A DNA stretch of 64,000 nt from Nitrospiraceae bacterium UBA2600 (lineage in GTDB: Bacteria; Nitrospirota; Thermodesulfovibrionia; Thermodesulfovibrionales; Thermodesulfovibrionaceae). Each line of letters begins with the position of its first letter. Position 1 is the first letter of the stretch. Positions 32,968 through 41,110 of the stretch are shown here, in pieces. The stretch spans positions 1 to 64,000 of the forward strand of contig DDKK01000024.1 in NCBI GenBank assembly GCA_002339325.1. The letters run 5' to 3'. A model generated the notes under the pieces. That model made no database searches, had not been told where the DNA came from, and worked only from the letters and a program-made list of their open reading frames with translations. A program made the position numbers and the translations under genes.

Positions 32968-33177
32968 TTACATCTCTTTTAAATCCCCCTCAAAATTTTT
33001 AGATAAAAGCTCTACGCATAAATATAAGACCTGTTCATATTTGAAGAATTCTGAGTTACATATAACAGGCTCATACACATACCCTTGTTCTTTAATTCTA
33101 TACCAATATTTATTGGATAAATTTTTATTGCAGGGTAGGAATGAGAACGCAATACTCAGTAAAACTGGAGTTATCAT
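32968..33177 (-). CDS. Small, possibly secreted protein of unknown function
   Basis: 69 residues with a hydrophobic start (MITPVLLSIAFSFLPC) and three cysteines. AAAGGAT lies seven bases before the ATG. It precedes the cysteine-rich secreted gene by 14 bases, so they may be co-transcribed. The signal sequence lacks a charged n-region, and the protein has no recognised motif. It might be a decayed or chance frame, though spacing and start site look real. Confidence 0.5.
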   Translation of the reverse strand: MITPVLLSIAFSFLPCNKNLSNKYWYRIKEQGYVYEPVICNSEFFKYEQVLYLCVELLSKNFEGDLKEM

Positions 33178-33287
33178 TTTACTTATCCTTTAAAAAGTTC
33201 TTATCAACATAATATCTTTTAATCAAAAGGCCAATAAAAATACAGTCTAATGAGTTCTTACTTAAATGACTTTTTTCTTAAAGTTAG

Positions 33288-33713
33288 CTATTTACATTCA
33301 CCAATCCATTTACCATTCATTTTCTGCGTAATCTCCATTCCTCCGTGTTTAATTTTGCTAACACCATCAAAGGTTGTACCCTTGTAAGTTATTGTTCCCT
33401 CGGTGATTAATTTTCCATCGGGAGTTTGACATTCTGTTAACCAAGAAACTGTATCACCCTTAAATTCCTGTTTAATAGTTTTACATTGCTGATTTTTTGC
33501 ATCCACTTTCTCTGGCACAAATTTGTCTTTTGTTATACACTGTGTGAAAGTCTGAGGAGGCATCTGAAAAGGCATCTTTCCAGTTGCTTCCATCTGAACA
33601 GTTATCTCCCATTTACCTTCCTTCATGTTAGGCCCCTCTGCTTTTTTAGAACAGGCTGAAATTAAAAACACCAGAGAAAGCACAGTTAACAATAAACCTT
33701 TCGTCATTTTCAA
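33288..33713 (-). CDS. DUF3617-like lipoprotein
   Basis: 141 residues with a lipoprotein signal (LVFLISACSKK, lipid Cys21). The body fits DUF3617: MKEGKWEITVQMEATGKMPF, QMPPQTFTQCITKDKFVPE, and later CKTIKQEFKGDTVSW with GGMEITQKMNGKWIGEC. Conserved cysteines probably pair in the periplasm. The function of the family is unknown. It has its own near-consensus promoter and a CGGAGG site, so it is likely monocistronic. Confidence 0.85.
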   Translation of the reverse strand: MKMTKGLLLTVLSLVFLISACSKKAEGPNMKEGKWEITVQMEATGKMPFQMPPQTFTQCITKDKFVPEKVDAKNQQCKTIKQEFKGDTVSWLTECQTPDGKLITEGTITYKGTTFDGVSKIKHGGMEITQKMNGKWIGECK

Positions 33714-33737
33714 TCCTCCGTTTTTTTATTTGTTTGA

Positions 33738-33766
33738 ATTGTATCAATTAATATGAACTTTGTCAA
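33738..33766 (-). promoter_or_regulatory. Sigma-70 promoter for the DUF3617-like gene
   Basis: Minus strand TTGACA, 17-base spacer, TACAAT, about 25 bases before the ATG at 33713. Near-perfect consensus, the best sigma-70 match in the middle of the window. Confidence 0.75.
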
Positions 33767-33801
33767 TCCCTTGGCAAGAGAGAAGAGGAAGAAACAATTT
33801 G

Positions 33802-36336
33802 TTATTCCTTGACGACTATATTTATCAGTTTGCCCTTTACTGTAATAACCTTGATTATCTCCTTTCCATCTAACCAGGACTTTATTTTTTCATCATCGAG
33901 TGCTATGTTTTTTATCTGCTCATCAGTCATGCCTTGAGGAATCATTATCTTTGACCTTACTTTGCCATTTATCTGCACCACGAGTTCAACTGTATGTTCT
34001 CTTGCAAGCTCTTCATCATAGGAAGGCCAAGGTTCGTTTAGAATATATCCTTCCTCACCAATAGCTCTCCACAATTCTTCGGCAATATGCGGAGCAAAGG
34101 GACTGAGGAGTATCAAAAAATTTCTTATGGCAAACTTAAATGCTTTCCTTTCAGTCTCTGTTTTTGGCTCATAAGAGTAGATTTCATTGACAAATTCCAT
34201 CAGTCTTGCAATTGCTGTATTAAACTGATATTCCTTTTCTATATCCAAGGTTACTCTTTTTATTGTTCTGTGAATGAGGTTCAAAATTGAAGATGTCTGA
34301 ACTTCTTGTATGGGTTCATGAGGAGAAATTAAAGCTGTGTCCCTTAGCCATTTGTGATTTTTGTACACAAGAGCGTATACTCTTTTTAAAAATCTGTGAG
34401 CTCCCTCAACGCCTTGAGAAGACCACTCGAGGTCTTTCTCCGGAGGAGCTGCAAAAAGGGTAAAAACTCTTACCGTATCTGTCCCGTAACTTTCTATCAT
34501 TTCATCGGGGTCTATGATATTTTTCTTTGATTTCGACATTTTTTCAACTCTTCCAATGTGCACGGCTTTTCCACAATAAATGCATTTACCCTCTTCAACC
34601 TCCTTTGGAAAGAGCCACTCATGGTCAGGACATTTATAAGACTCCATACAAACCATTCCCTGCGTTAAAAGTCTTTCAAAAGGCTCATCAAAAGACACTA
34701 TATTTAAATCTCTAAGCACCTTTGTAAAAAATCTTGCATAAAGCAGATGTAGCACCGCATGCTCAATTCCTCCGATATACTGGTCTACAGGCATCCAGTA
34801 TTTAATTTTTTCTCTGTGAAAAGCCTCTTCTTTATTTAGAGAGCAATACCTTATGAAATACCATGATGAGTCAACAAATGTATCCATCGTGTCTGTCTCT
34901 CTACGGGCAGGAGATTGACATGTAGGGCATTTTGTATTGTAAAACTCATCTACATATTTAAGTGGCGATTCACCCTTTCCTGTAAGATTGACATTTTCAG
35001 GTAAAAGCACGGGCAAGTCTTTTTCTGGGACAGGAACAATCCCGCATTTATCACAGTAAATTATAGGTATTGGTGTTCCCCAGTATCGTTGCCTTGAGAT
35101 TCCCCAGTCGCGAAGTCTGTAGTTAACTGTTTTTCTACCTATTCCTTTTTTTTCTATGAAATCAGCTACAGCTCTTTTGCCTTCAGTAGATGAAAGTCCC
35201 GAAAACTCTCCAGAGTTCACCATTACTCCATCGCCCTCATAGGCTTCTTGTAAAGGTTCTACAAGTTCTTTATCCTGTGGTTTTATGACAACCTTTAGGG
35301 GAATTTTATATTTTAATGCAAACTCAAAATCTCTCTGGTCGTGGGCGGGAACACTCATTATAGCACCCGTTCCATACTCCATTAAGACAAAATTCGCTAT
35401 CCATATGGGAATTCTCTCTTCATTTAGAGGATTTATAGCATATTTACCTGTAAAAATACCCTCCTTTATGTCTGGTTCTCTCTGAAGCTGTCTTATCCTC
35501 CTTAAAGATTCTTTGTCTTCGCATAGTTTCTCTGAAAGAGGATGCTCTGCCGATATGCACATAAAGGTTACACCAAAGATTGTATCAGGTCTTGTAGTGA
35601 AAATTCTCAAACTCTCATTCATACCAACTATGGGAAAGTCAACCTCTACGCCCTCACTCTTTCCAATCCAGTTGCGCTGCATTGTAAGCACTTTCTCTGG
35701 CCAACCATTAAGTTTATCACAAGAACGAAGTAACTCTTCTGCATAAGCCGTTATTTTTAAAAACCACTGTTCGAGCTCTTTCTGCTCTACTTGTGATTCA
35801 CACCTCCAACAAAGCCCGTCTATTACCTGTTCATTGGCAAGCACTGTAGCACACGATGGACACCAGTTAACAAAGGATGCTTTCCTGTAGGCAAGTCCTT
35901 TTTCATATAGTTTGAGAAATATCCACTGATTCCATCTGTAGTAATCGGGACTACAGGTGGTTACCTCCCGTCTCCAGTCGTAACTTAAACCGAGCCTTAT
36001 AAGTTGTTTTTTCATATATTCAATGTTGTCATAGGTCCATTTAGCTGGATGAACACCATGTTTTATAGCAGCATTCTCAGCGGGAAGACCAAAGGCATCC
36101 CAACCCATAGGATGAAGGACTTTGTAGCCTTTCATTCTTTTGTATCGGGCGATTACATCGCCTATAGCGTAATTTCTGACGTGTCCCATGTGGATTTTTC
36201 CACTCGGATAGGGAAACATCTCCAGGCAATAGAATTTATCTTTTCCCTCGTCCTCATCTACTTCAAAAATTCTATTTTCAAGCCATTCTTTCTGCCATTT
36301 TTTCTCGATTATCTTGAAATCGTAAAGCTGGTTCAT
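33802..36336 (-). CDS. leuS: Leucyl-tRNA synthetase
   Basis: LeuRS charges tRNA-Leu. The 844 residues carry the class I signatures H49-M-G-H52 in YPSGKIHMGHVRNYAIG and KMSKSKKN with Met600. The editing domain is seen in FTTRPDTIFGVTFM, GTGAIMSVPAHDQRDFEFA. Three CxxC-type pairs occur (WCPSCATV with LCWRCE; YCDKCG with KCPTCQ; KCIYCGK just before KMSKS), suggesting zinc-binding knuckles. The C-terminal anticodon and tail domains are complete (VVQINGKVRSKIMIPQG). Ribosome-binding site GGAGG. Confidence 0.98.
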   Translation of the reverse strand: MNQLYDFKIIEKKWQKEWLENRIFEVDEDEGKDKFYCLEMFPYPSGKIHMGHVRNYAIGDVIARYKRMKGYKVLHPMGWDAFGLPAENAAIKHGVHPAKWTYDNIEYMKKQLIRLGLSYDWRREVTTCSPDYYRWNQWIFLKLYEKGLAYRKASFVNWCPSCATVLANEQVIDGLCWRCESQVEQKELEQWFLKITAYAEELLRSCDKLNGWPEKVLTMQRNWIGKSEGVEVDFPIVGMNESLRIFTTRPDTIFGVTFMCISAEHPLSEKLCEDKESLRRIRQLQREPDIKEGIFTGKYAINPLNEERIPIWIANFVLMEYGTGAIMSVPAHDQRDFEFALKYKIPLKVVIKPQDKELVEPLQEAYEGDGVMVNSGEFSGLSSTEGKRAVADFIEKKGIGRKTVNYRLRDWGISRQRYWGTPIPIIYCDKCGIVPVPEKDLPVLLPENVNLTGKGESPLKYVDEFYNTKCPTCQSPARRETDTMDTFVDSSWYFIRYCSLNKEEAFHREKIKYWMPVDQYIGGIEHAVLHLLYARFFTKVLRDLNIVSFDEPFERLLTQGMVCMESYKCPDHEWLFPKEVEEGKCIYCGKAVHIGRVEKMSKSKKNIIDPDEMIESYGTDTVRVFTLFAAPPEKDLEWSSQGVEGAHRFLKRVYALVYKNHKWLRDTALISPHEPIQEVQTSSILNLIHRTIKRVTLDIEKEYQFNTAIARLMEFVNEIYSYEPKTETERKAFKFAIRNFLILLSPFAPHIAEELWRAIGEEGYILNEPWPSYDEELAREHTVELVVQINGKVRSKIMIPQGMTDEQIKNIALDDEKIKSWLDGKEIIKVITVKGKLINIVVKE

Positions 36337-36365
36337 AATACCTCCAGAAGAGCTTTATTTGGAGT

Positions 36366-36395
36366 ATTATATAGAGAAAAATCTCAAAAATTCAA
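36366..36395 (-). promoter_or_regulatory. Sigma-70 promoter for leuS
   Basis: Minus strand TTGAAT, 18-base spacer, TATAAT, about 30 bases before the leuS ATG. It overlaps the end of the upstream ccdA-like gene by a few bases. Confidence 0.6.
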
Positions 36396-37069
36396 ACAAT
36401 CGAGAGGCCACAAATCATCATAAAGCCAAGTATTATTAAAGATGCTCCTATGAAGTAATTAATTAGTCTAAAGACTTTCATAGATTTCCTCAGATACTGC
36501 ATCGCCGAATTTATTATTAAAGAAGTGAATAAAAAGGGAATTGCCATTCCAAGAGAGTATGCACCGAGCATTTTCATTCCATCCAACACACTTCCGCTCA
36601 TGCTTGAATATATGAGAATGCTACCAAGAACAGGTCCGATACATGGAGACCATCCTGCGGCAAAACCTAATCCTATGAAAAAAGCACCTAATGGTGTTCC
36701 AAACTTCTGAACTTTTATGTTCAACCTGAATTCTCTTAAAAAAAAGCCTGACTTTATCAAACCTACAAGAAGAATACCGAAAAGAATTAGTAAAATTCCC
36801 GCTGCGATTCTTAGATAATCCTGATATTCAAGGAAAATCACTCCGATAAATGAACTGCTCGCTCCCAGAGCAACATATACTGTAGAGAAACCGGCAATGA
36901 AAATCAGAGTGTGAATGAAAATCCGAAAACGAGACTTGCCAAGAGACAATTCAGTCGATGAAAGGCCTGAAAATAGAGAAACATAAACAGGCAACAAGGG
37001 TAAAATACATGGCGAAAAAAAACTTAAAATTCCACCTAAAAAAGCGGCAGCCAAGTTAATTTCGGTCAT
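36392..37069 (-). CDS. ccdA: CcdA/DsbD-type thiol-disulfide transporter
   Basis: 225 residues with about six membrane helices. The two redox cysteines are in FFSPCILPLLPVYVSLFSGL and AGWSPCIGPVLGSILI. CcdA passes electrons from cytoplasmic thioredoxin across the membrane for cytochrome c maturation or periplasmic disulfide reduction. No thioredoxin-like domain is attached. It overlaps the mogA-like gene by four bases, so it ends the MOSC-mogA transcript. Confidence 0.93.
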   Translation of the reverse strand: MTEINLAAAFLGGILSFFSPCILPLLPVYVSLFSGLSSTELSLGKSRFRIFIHTLIFIAGFSTVYVALGASSSFIGVIFLEYQDYLRIAAGILLILFGILLVGLIKSGFFLREFRLNIKVQKFGTPLGAFFIGLGFAAGWSPCIGPVLGSILIYSSMSGSVLDGMKMLGAYSLGMAIPFLFTSLIINSAMQYLRKSMKVFRLINYFIGASLIILGFMMICGLSIV

Positions 37070-37548
37070 CTACTACACTCTGAAGGGTCTCCCTTTATTT
37101 TGTCAATGGCATGTGGGAGAGCATCCATTATTGCCTCGAGAGACTCTCTTACTGCCTTTGGACTTCCCGGTAGATTTATTATTAAAGTCCGTCCCTTTAT
37201 GCCTGCCACTGCTCTTGAAAGCATGGCAGTCTTGGTCTTTTTTAGGCCTTCTAACCTCATGGCCTCTGCAATTCCGGGAATCTGTTTATCAATAATTTCA
37301 AGGGTAGCATCAGGAGTAACATCTCTCGGATGTAAGCCCGTTCCTCCATTTGTTAAAATTAAATCTGCCTTTTCCAATTCTTCATTAATCGCAATTTTTA
37401 TAATTTCCTTCTCATCAGGCACAATTCTGTATGAAACTACTTCTGCCCATGAACTCAACATTTCTGCAATGACTTTACCGCTTAAATCCTCTCTTTCTCC
37501 TTTTGAACCTTTATCTGACACAGTAATTATAGAGACTCTGTATTTCAT
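37066..37548 (-). CDS. Molybdopterin adenylyltransferase-like protein (MogA/MoaB)
   Basis: 160 residues of the MoCF-binding fold: SIITVSDKGSKGEREDLSGK, LILTNGGTGLHPRDVTPDAT, LSRAVAGIKGRTLIINLPGS then PKAVRESLEAI. The GGTG and SxGT-like loop fit MogA/MoaB, which adenylates molybdopterin before metal insertion. MoaB-only variants can be inactive, so the exact step is uncertain. It overlaps the MOSC gene by four bases, consistent with a cofactor operon. Confidence 0.92.
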   Translation of the reverse strand: MKYRVSIITVSDKGSKGEREDLSGKVIAEMLSSWAEVVSYRIVPDEKEIIKIAINEELEKADLILTNGGTGLHPRDVTPDATLEIIDKQIPGIAEAMRLEGLKKTKTAMLSRAVAGIKGRTLIINLPGSPKAVRESLEAIMDALPHAIDKIKGDPSECSR

Positions 37549-37979
37549 AGTATCTCTATTTCGTCTCCTACTTTTATTAGACCACCTTTAATCACTCTGG
37601 CAAAAACACCTTCCTTGGGCATTATACAATCTCCAATTGTCTTAAAAATATTACATTTACTGTGACATCTCTTTCCATGCTGAGTTATTTCAATGATTAC
37701 TTCTCCGATTTTAAGGTGTTTGCCGAGTTCAATTTCAGATAAATTTATTCCTTCAGTGGTAATGTTTTCTGCGAAATCTCCATAACTTAGCCTTAATCCG
37801 TTATTCCTCATCTTCTCAATACTTTCAACGGCCAGTAGACTTATCTGCCTATGCCAATGAGAGCCTCCATGAGCATCGCCTTTTATTCCCCAATTTGCAA
37901 TAACAATTGCCTCATTTACAGGCGATTTTGATTTTCCCTTTGAGTTGCTTATATTTATTGAAATTACCCTTCCTGCCAT
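37545..37979 (-). CDS. MOSC-domain protein
   Basis: 144 residues, a lone MOSC domain: IVIANWGIKGDAHGGSHWHR, QISLLAVESIEKMR, YGDFAENITTEGINL, then LKIGEVIIEITQHGKRCHSK and CNIFKTIGDCIMPKEGVFAR. MOSC domains handle molybdenum cofactor or sulfur transfer through a conserved cysteine, here within HGKRCHSKCN. Adjacent mogA-like gene supports a molybdopterin role. Confidence 0.93.
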   Translation of the reverse strand: MAGRVISINISNSKGKSKSPVNEAIVIANWGIKGDAHGGSHWHRQISLLAVESIEKMRNNGLRLSYGDFAENITTEGINLSEIELGKHLKIGEVIIEITQHGKRCHSKCNIFKTIGDCIMPKEGVFARVIKGGLIKVGDEIEIL

Positions 37980-37981
37980 TT

Positions 37982-38818
37982 CTAATGAACAAGCAATATG
38001 GGTTTTTTTGCATTTTTTATGACAGCCTCTGCAACACTACCTATGAGAAAAGCCTCACTGTAAGACCTTCCTTTTGAACCTATAACAGTCAAATCAGCAT
38101 CTGATAGACCCTTGATTATTTCTTCGGCAGGCAAACCAGCCAAAACTTCATAGGTAAAGTTATCCGCCATTTTGCCCAGCTTTTCTTCCGCTTCTGCCTT
38201 TAATTCACTCAAGTATTGCTTTACCTGTTCTTCTTCTTCAATTATTCCTCTTATTTTCTGTTCTGGAATTACGTGAATTACGTGCAATTTACTACCAGAT
38301 TTCTCAGATATCTCCTTTGCAAAATCTAATGCTCGCAAAGAAACATCAGAAAAATCAACGGGACAGACTATTTTCTTTATTTCAATGGCATGGGGATTAA
38401 TTTCATTAAAAATTTTTTCCTTAACAATCAAAGTAGGTATTTTCATTCCCTTGAGAATTCTTTCAGAAGTTGAAGGTCTTGTAATGTGAGATTTGTATCC
38501 TATAACGGCAATTGAATTATCGGTTACAGTCTCTTTAATACTTTCAACGAGTCTTCCAAGTAAAATTTTATAATCCACATTTATCTGATAATTCGCAAGC
38601 CTTGAGATGAGAACTTTGAAATTTTCCTCTATTTTATTTTTTTCTCTGTTAATGTAAGGCATTAAATAGGCAGGAGGAGTTAGAGTATACTCCATGATGT
38701 GAAAAAGTGTAATTTTATTACAATCTGTAACTTTAGAAAGCCACAAAGCATAGGAAAGAACCGTATCTGTGTTTTGTTTGAAATCAATTGCTACATAGAT
38801 TTTTTCTGGCGAAATCAT
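37982..38818 (-). CDS. Universal stress protein, tandem UspA domains
   Basis: 278 residues forming two UspA domains. The second (about 145-278) is well conserved: KKIVCPVDFSDVSLRALDFA and the ATP-binding pattern Gly-x2-Gly-x9-Gly-Ser in VIGSKGRSYSEAFLIGSVAE. The first (about 1-130) is degenerate at that motif. Probably a nucleotide-binding stress protein; the role is unknown. It overlaps the upstream thiamine-binding-like gene by four bases. Confidence 0.92.
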   Translation of the reverse strand: MISPEKIYVAIDFKQNTDTVLSYALWLSKVTDCNKITLFHIMEYTLTPPAYLMPYINREKNKIEENFKVLISRLANYQINVDYKILLGRLVESIKETVTDNSIAVIGYKSHITRPSTSERILKGMKIPTLIVKEKIFNEINPHAIEIKKIVCPVDFSDVSLRALDFAKEISEKSGSKLHVIHVIPEQKIRGIIEEEEQVKQYLSELKAEAEEKLGKMADNFTYEVLAGLPAEEIIKGLSDADLTVIGSKGRSYSEAFLIGSVAEAVIKNAKKPILLVH

Positions 38819-39120
38819 CTATTAACCCTCTTTCCCAATTTTTCCTCTACAGAGGCAACTTTTCCCTCAATTCTATTGTGGCTGTGTTTACGGTCATCAA
38901 TCTTTATCTCTATCAGTATCCTATCCGTATCCTCCAAAAGAGCCTCTCTACATCTCTTTATCAAATCCATAACTTCATCCCATTCGCCCTCGACAATAGT
39001 TCCCATAGCATGAAGTTTATAGGGAATACCACTGTTTTCAACTATTTTTATAACCTTTGCCACATAGGAACTTAGACTAACCCCAACTCCTAAAGGCACT
39101 ATGCTGAACTGAACAAGCAT
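38815..39120 (-). CDS. MTH1187/YkoF-type thiamine-binding-like protein
   Basis: 101 residues matching the MTH1187 family: MLVQFSIVPLGVGVSLSSYV, then AKVIKIVENSGIPYKLHAMG and TIVEGEWDEVMDLIKRCREA. These small ferredoxin-like-fold proteins bind thiamine or related ligands in some members. The ribosome-binding site is AGGAGG. It heads an operon with the tandem Usp, MOSC, mogA-like and ccdA genes (gaps of a few bases or overlaps). Confidence 0.88.
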   Translation of the reverse strand: MLVQFSIVPLGVGVSLSSYVAKVIKIVENSGIPYKLHAMGTIVEGEWDEVMDLIKRCREALLEDTDRILIEIKIDDRKHSHNRIEGKVASVEEKLGKRVNR

Positions 39121-39168
39121 TTTTGCCTCCTATTGAACTATTTAAATATTAACATAAAACCTATTGTT

Positions 39169-39924
39169 TTATCTCAAATAAAAACCTTGCAGTGTATAGA
39201 TAAAGTGACCCGTTATAGTTAAGCTATCTCTCTGCCAATCCTCTGGAAGAGGCCAGAAAGGTTGAGCATCTTTCAAGGCCCTCATTGCTGCTTCATCAAG
39301 CATTCGGTAGCCGGAGGTTCTTAAAAGCTCTACTGACACAAGATTGCCCCTTCTGTCAATTGTGAACTTTATGTATAGGTCACCAAAAATTCCTCTCTGT
39401 GCAGCTTGTGGTGGGTAATGCCAGACTCTTTCTATCTTTTCCTTAAGTCTTTCCAGATATCCCCAATCATTAAACTCTTTTGCAGAAAAGGTAATTCCCT
39501 GAGAAGTATCTGACTTATTACTGTCACTTTTTTTACTTGAAAACTTGGCTATAACATCTCTGTCAAAAATGTCTGTCTTTTGATGAGGTTTTATTTGGGT
39601 AAAATGGTTTTCTCTTTTCAGCTGTTCCAATGGATTTTTTTCTTCCTTTGTCTCCCTTTTCTCTTGTCCCTCATTTCCTTTTGGAATAGAAGACAAATCC
39701 CTCGGCTGTCTTTGTTGCCTTATGGGAGGCAACCTTTCAACTGTTCGAGGTGGAAGGGGTTGTTTTTTCTTGGGCAATTCCTTTATTTCTGGCTTAACAG
39801 GTAATATTAGAACAGATATTGGTTCTTCCTTCTTTGTGCCTGATTTGAAATAAGACTGTAAAAAGTTCAAAAGTACAAAAAGAAGGAGATGAAAGATTAT
39901 TGAGTAGATTAATGCTCGCTTCAC
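39169..39924 (-). CDS. TonB-family energy transducer
   Basis: 251 residues: one N-terminal membrane anchor (LIYSIIFHLLLFVLLNFL), a proline/charge-rich periplasmic linker (KELPKKKQPLPPRTVERLPP) and a C-terminal TonB domain (RGIFGDLYIKFTIDRRGNLV, then SVELLRTSGYRMLDEAAMRA). It should couple the proton gradient to an outer-membrane receptor. No exbB or exbD is nearby. It starts at GTG without a Shine-Dalgarno; TAAAAT lies six bases upstream. It is 36 bases after the desulfurase gene. Confidence 0.9.
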   Translation of the reverse strand: MKRALIYSIIFHLLLFVLLNFLQSYFKSGTKKEEPISVLILPVKPEIKELPKKKQPLPPRTVERLPPIRQQRQPRDLSSIPKGNEGQEKRETKEEKNPLEQLKRENHFTQIKPHQKTDIFDRDVIAKFSSKKSDSNKSDTSQGITFSAKEFNDWGYLERLKEKIERVWHYPPQAAQRGIFGDLYIKFTIDRRGNLVSVELLRTSGYRMLDEAAMRALKDAQPFWPLPEDWQRDSLTITGHFIYTLQGFYLR

Positions 39925-39960
39925 ATATTTATTTTAACTTGAAACAGTTCTTGCTTTAAA

Positions 39961-41076
39961 CTAAAAACTATTTTTAATTTCTTCCTCGATGATTTCTGAT
40001 GCCTCTTTAATTTCTTCGACTGTGTTGAACTTGCCAGTGCTGATTCTTATTGAGGACAAAGCCTCTTTTTCTGTTAATCCCATTGCAACCAAGACATGAC
40101 TAGGTTTTTCCACTCCAGAATGACAGGCAGAACCAGCTGATATGGCTATTCTTCCATCTAAGCGTTTTACAAATTGTTCTGCCTTGATATCACTGATTGA
40201 TATGTTTAGTGTATTAGGAAGTCTTGGAGTTCCCTGTCCGTTAAGCTTTACTCTTTCTATTCTTGACAATCTCTCCCAAATAATATCTGTTATAGCTCTT
40301 AAATGCTTTTCTATTTCATCAAATTCACAATTTATAATCTCACAGGCTTTTGCAAAGGCTGCAATGTATGGAACATTCTCTGTGCCTGGCCTTACCCCTC
40401 TCTCATGACCTCCACCGAACATAATTGGTTTTATAATAAAACCTTCTTTAACATAAAGTGCACCTATGCCTTTGGGAGCATAAAATTTATGTCCCGCAAG
40501 AGAAACCATCGTAACATTCAACTCAGAAACTGAAACGGGAATTTTTCCAATGCTTTGCGCACAGTCTGTATGAAAAGGAATTTCTCTCTCTCTCAAGATT
40601 TCCCCAATCTCTTTAATTGGCTGTAACACACCTGTTTCATTGTTTGAGTGCATTATACTTACAAGAATAGTGTCTTTTCTGATGGCTCTCCTAAGGTCAT
40701 CGGGGTCTAAAACTCCCTGAGAGTTTACAGGTAGATAGGTAACATCATAACCCATTCTCTGAAGCTGTCTGCAGGGATTCAAAGTGGCAGGGTGTTCAAT
40801 GCAAGAGGTTATGATGTGCCCTCTTTCAAAACACAAAGCCCTCCCAAAAATAGCAAGATTATTTGACTCGGTTCCTCCCGACGTAAAAACTATCTCCTGC
40901 GGTTGAGCCCCGAGAAGTTTTGCAACTTTATACCTTGACTCTTCAACTAACTGCCTTGCTTTTCTGCCAAATTTATGAGCACTCGAAGGATTTCCAAATT
41001 CATCGAGAATTCTTATCATTTCTTCTTTTACCCTTGGTTCAATTGGAGTTGTAGCGTTGTAATCAAGATAAATCAT
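39961..41076 (-). CDS. Cysteine desulfurase (NifS/IscS family)
   Basis: PLP enzyme that takes sulfur from cysteine for Fe-S clusters or thiolation. The 371 residues show MIYLDYNATTPIEPRVKEEM, FTSGGTESNNLAIFG, the PLP lysine in VSLAGHKFYAPKGIGALYV and the active-site cysteine loop ISAGSACHSGVEKPSHVL. No iscU or iscR lies next to it; tonB follows. The ATG at 41076 has TATAAT five bases upstream and no Shine-Dalgarno. Confidence 0.95.
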   Translation of the reverse strand: MIYLDYNATTPIEPRVKEEMIRILDEFGNPSSAHKFGRKARQLVEESRYKVAKLLGAQPQEIVFTSGGTESNNLAIFGRALCFERGHIITSCIEHPATLNPCRQLQRMGYDVTYLPVNSQGVLDPDDLRRAIRKDTILVSIMHSNNETGVLQPIKEIGEILREREIPFHTDCAQSIGKIPVSVSELNVTMVSLAGHKFYAPKGIGALYVKEGFIIKPIMFGGGHERGVRPGTENVPYIAAFAKACEIINCEFDEIEKHLRAITDIIWERLSRIERVKLNGQGTPRLPNTLNISISDIKAEQFVKRLDGRIAISAGSACHSGVEKPSHVLVAMGLTEKEALSSIRISTGKFNTVEEIKEASEIIEEEIKNSF

Positions 41077-41080
41077 GAAT

Positions 41081-41104
41081 TATTATATCACTTTATGTTA
41101 TTAT
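41081..41104. promoter_or_regulatory. Divergent region with start-proximal -10 boxes on both strands
   Basis: The 34-base gap between divergent starts (41076 minus, 41111 plus) holds TATAAT on the minus strand (41082-41087, five bases before the desulfurase ATG) and TATTAT on the plus strand (41099-41104, six bases before the nuclease ATG). Neither gene has a Shine-Dalgarno. Both may be leaderless. An alternative plus-strand promoter is TTGTAA (41057-41062) with TATTAT at 41081-41086. Confidence 0.45.
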
Positions 41105-41110
41105 TGTTGC

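Noticed and set aside
37100..37591. 163-residue plus-strand open frame
   Set aside because: Antisense to the conserved mogA-like and MOSC genes; composition is that of a reverse-frame shadow.
41075..41110. N-terminal extension of the MBL nuclease (12 more residues)
   Set aside because: It would make the start overlap the divergent desulfurase start, and the extra residues do not fit the family's N-terminus.
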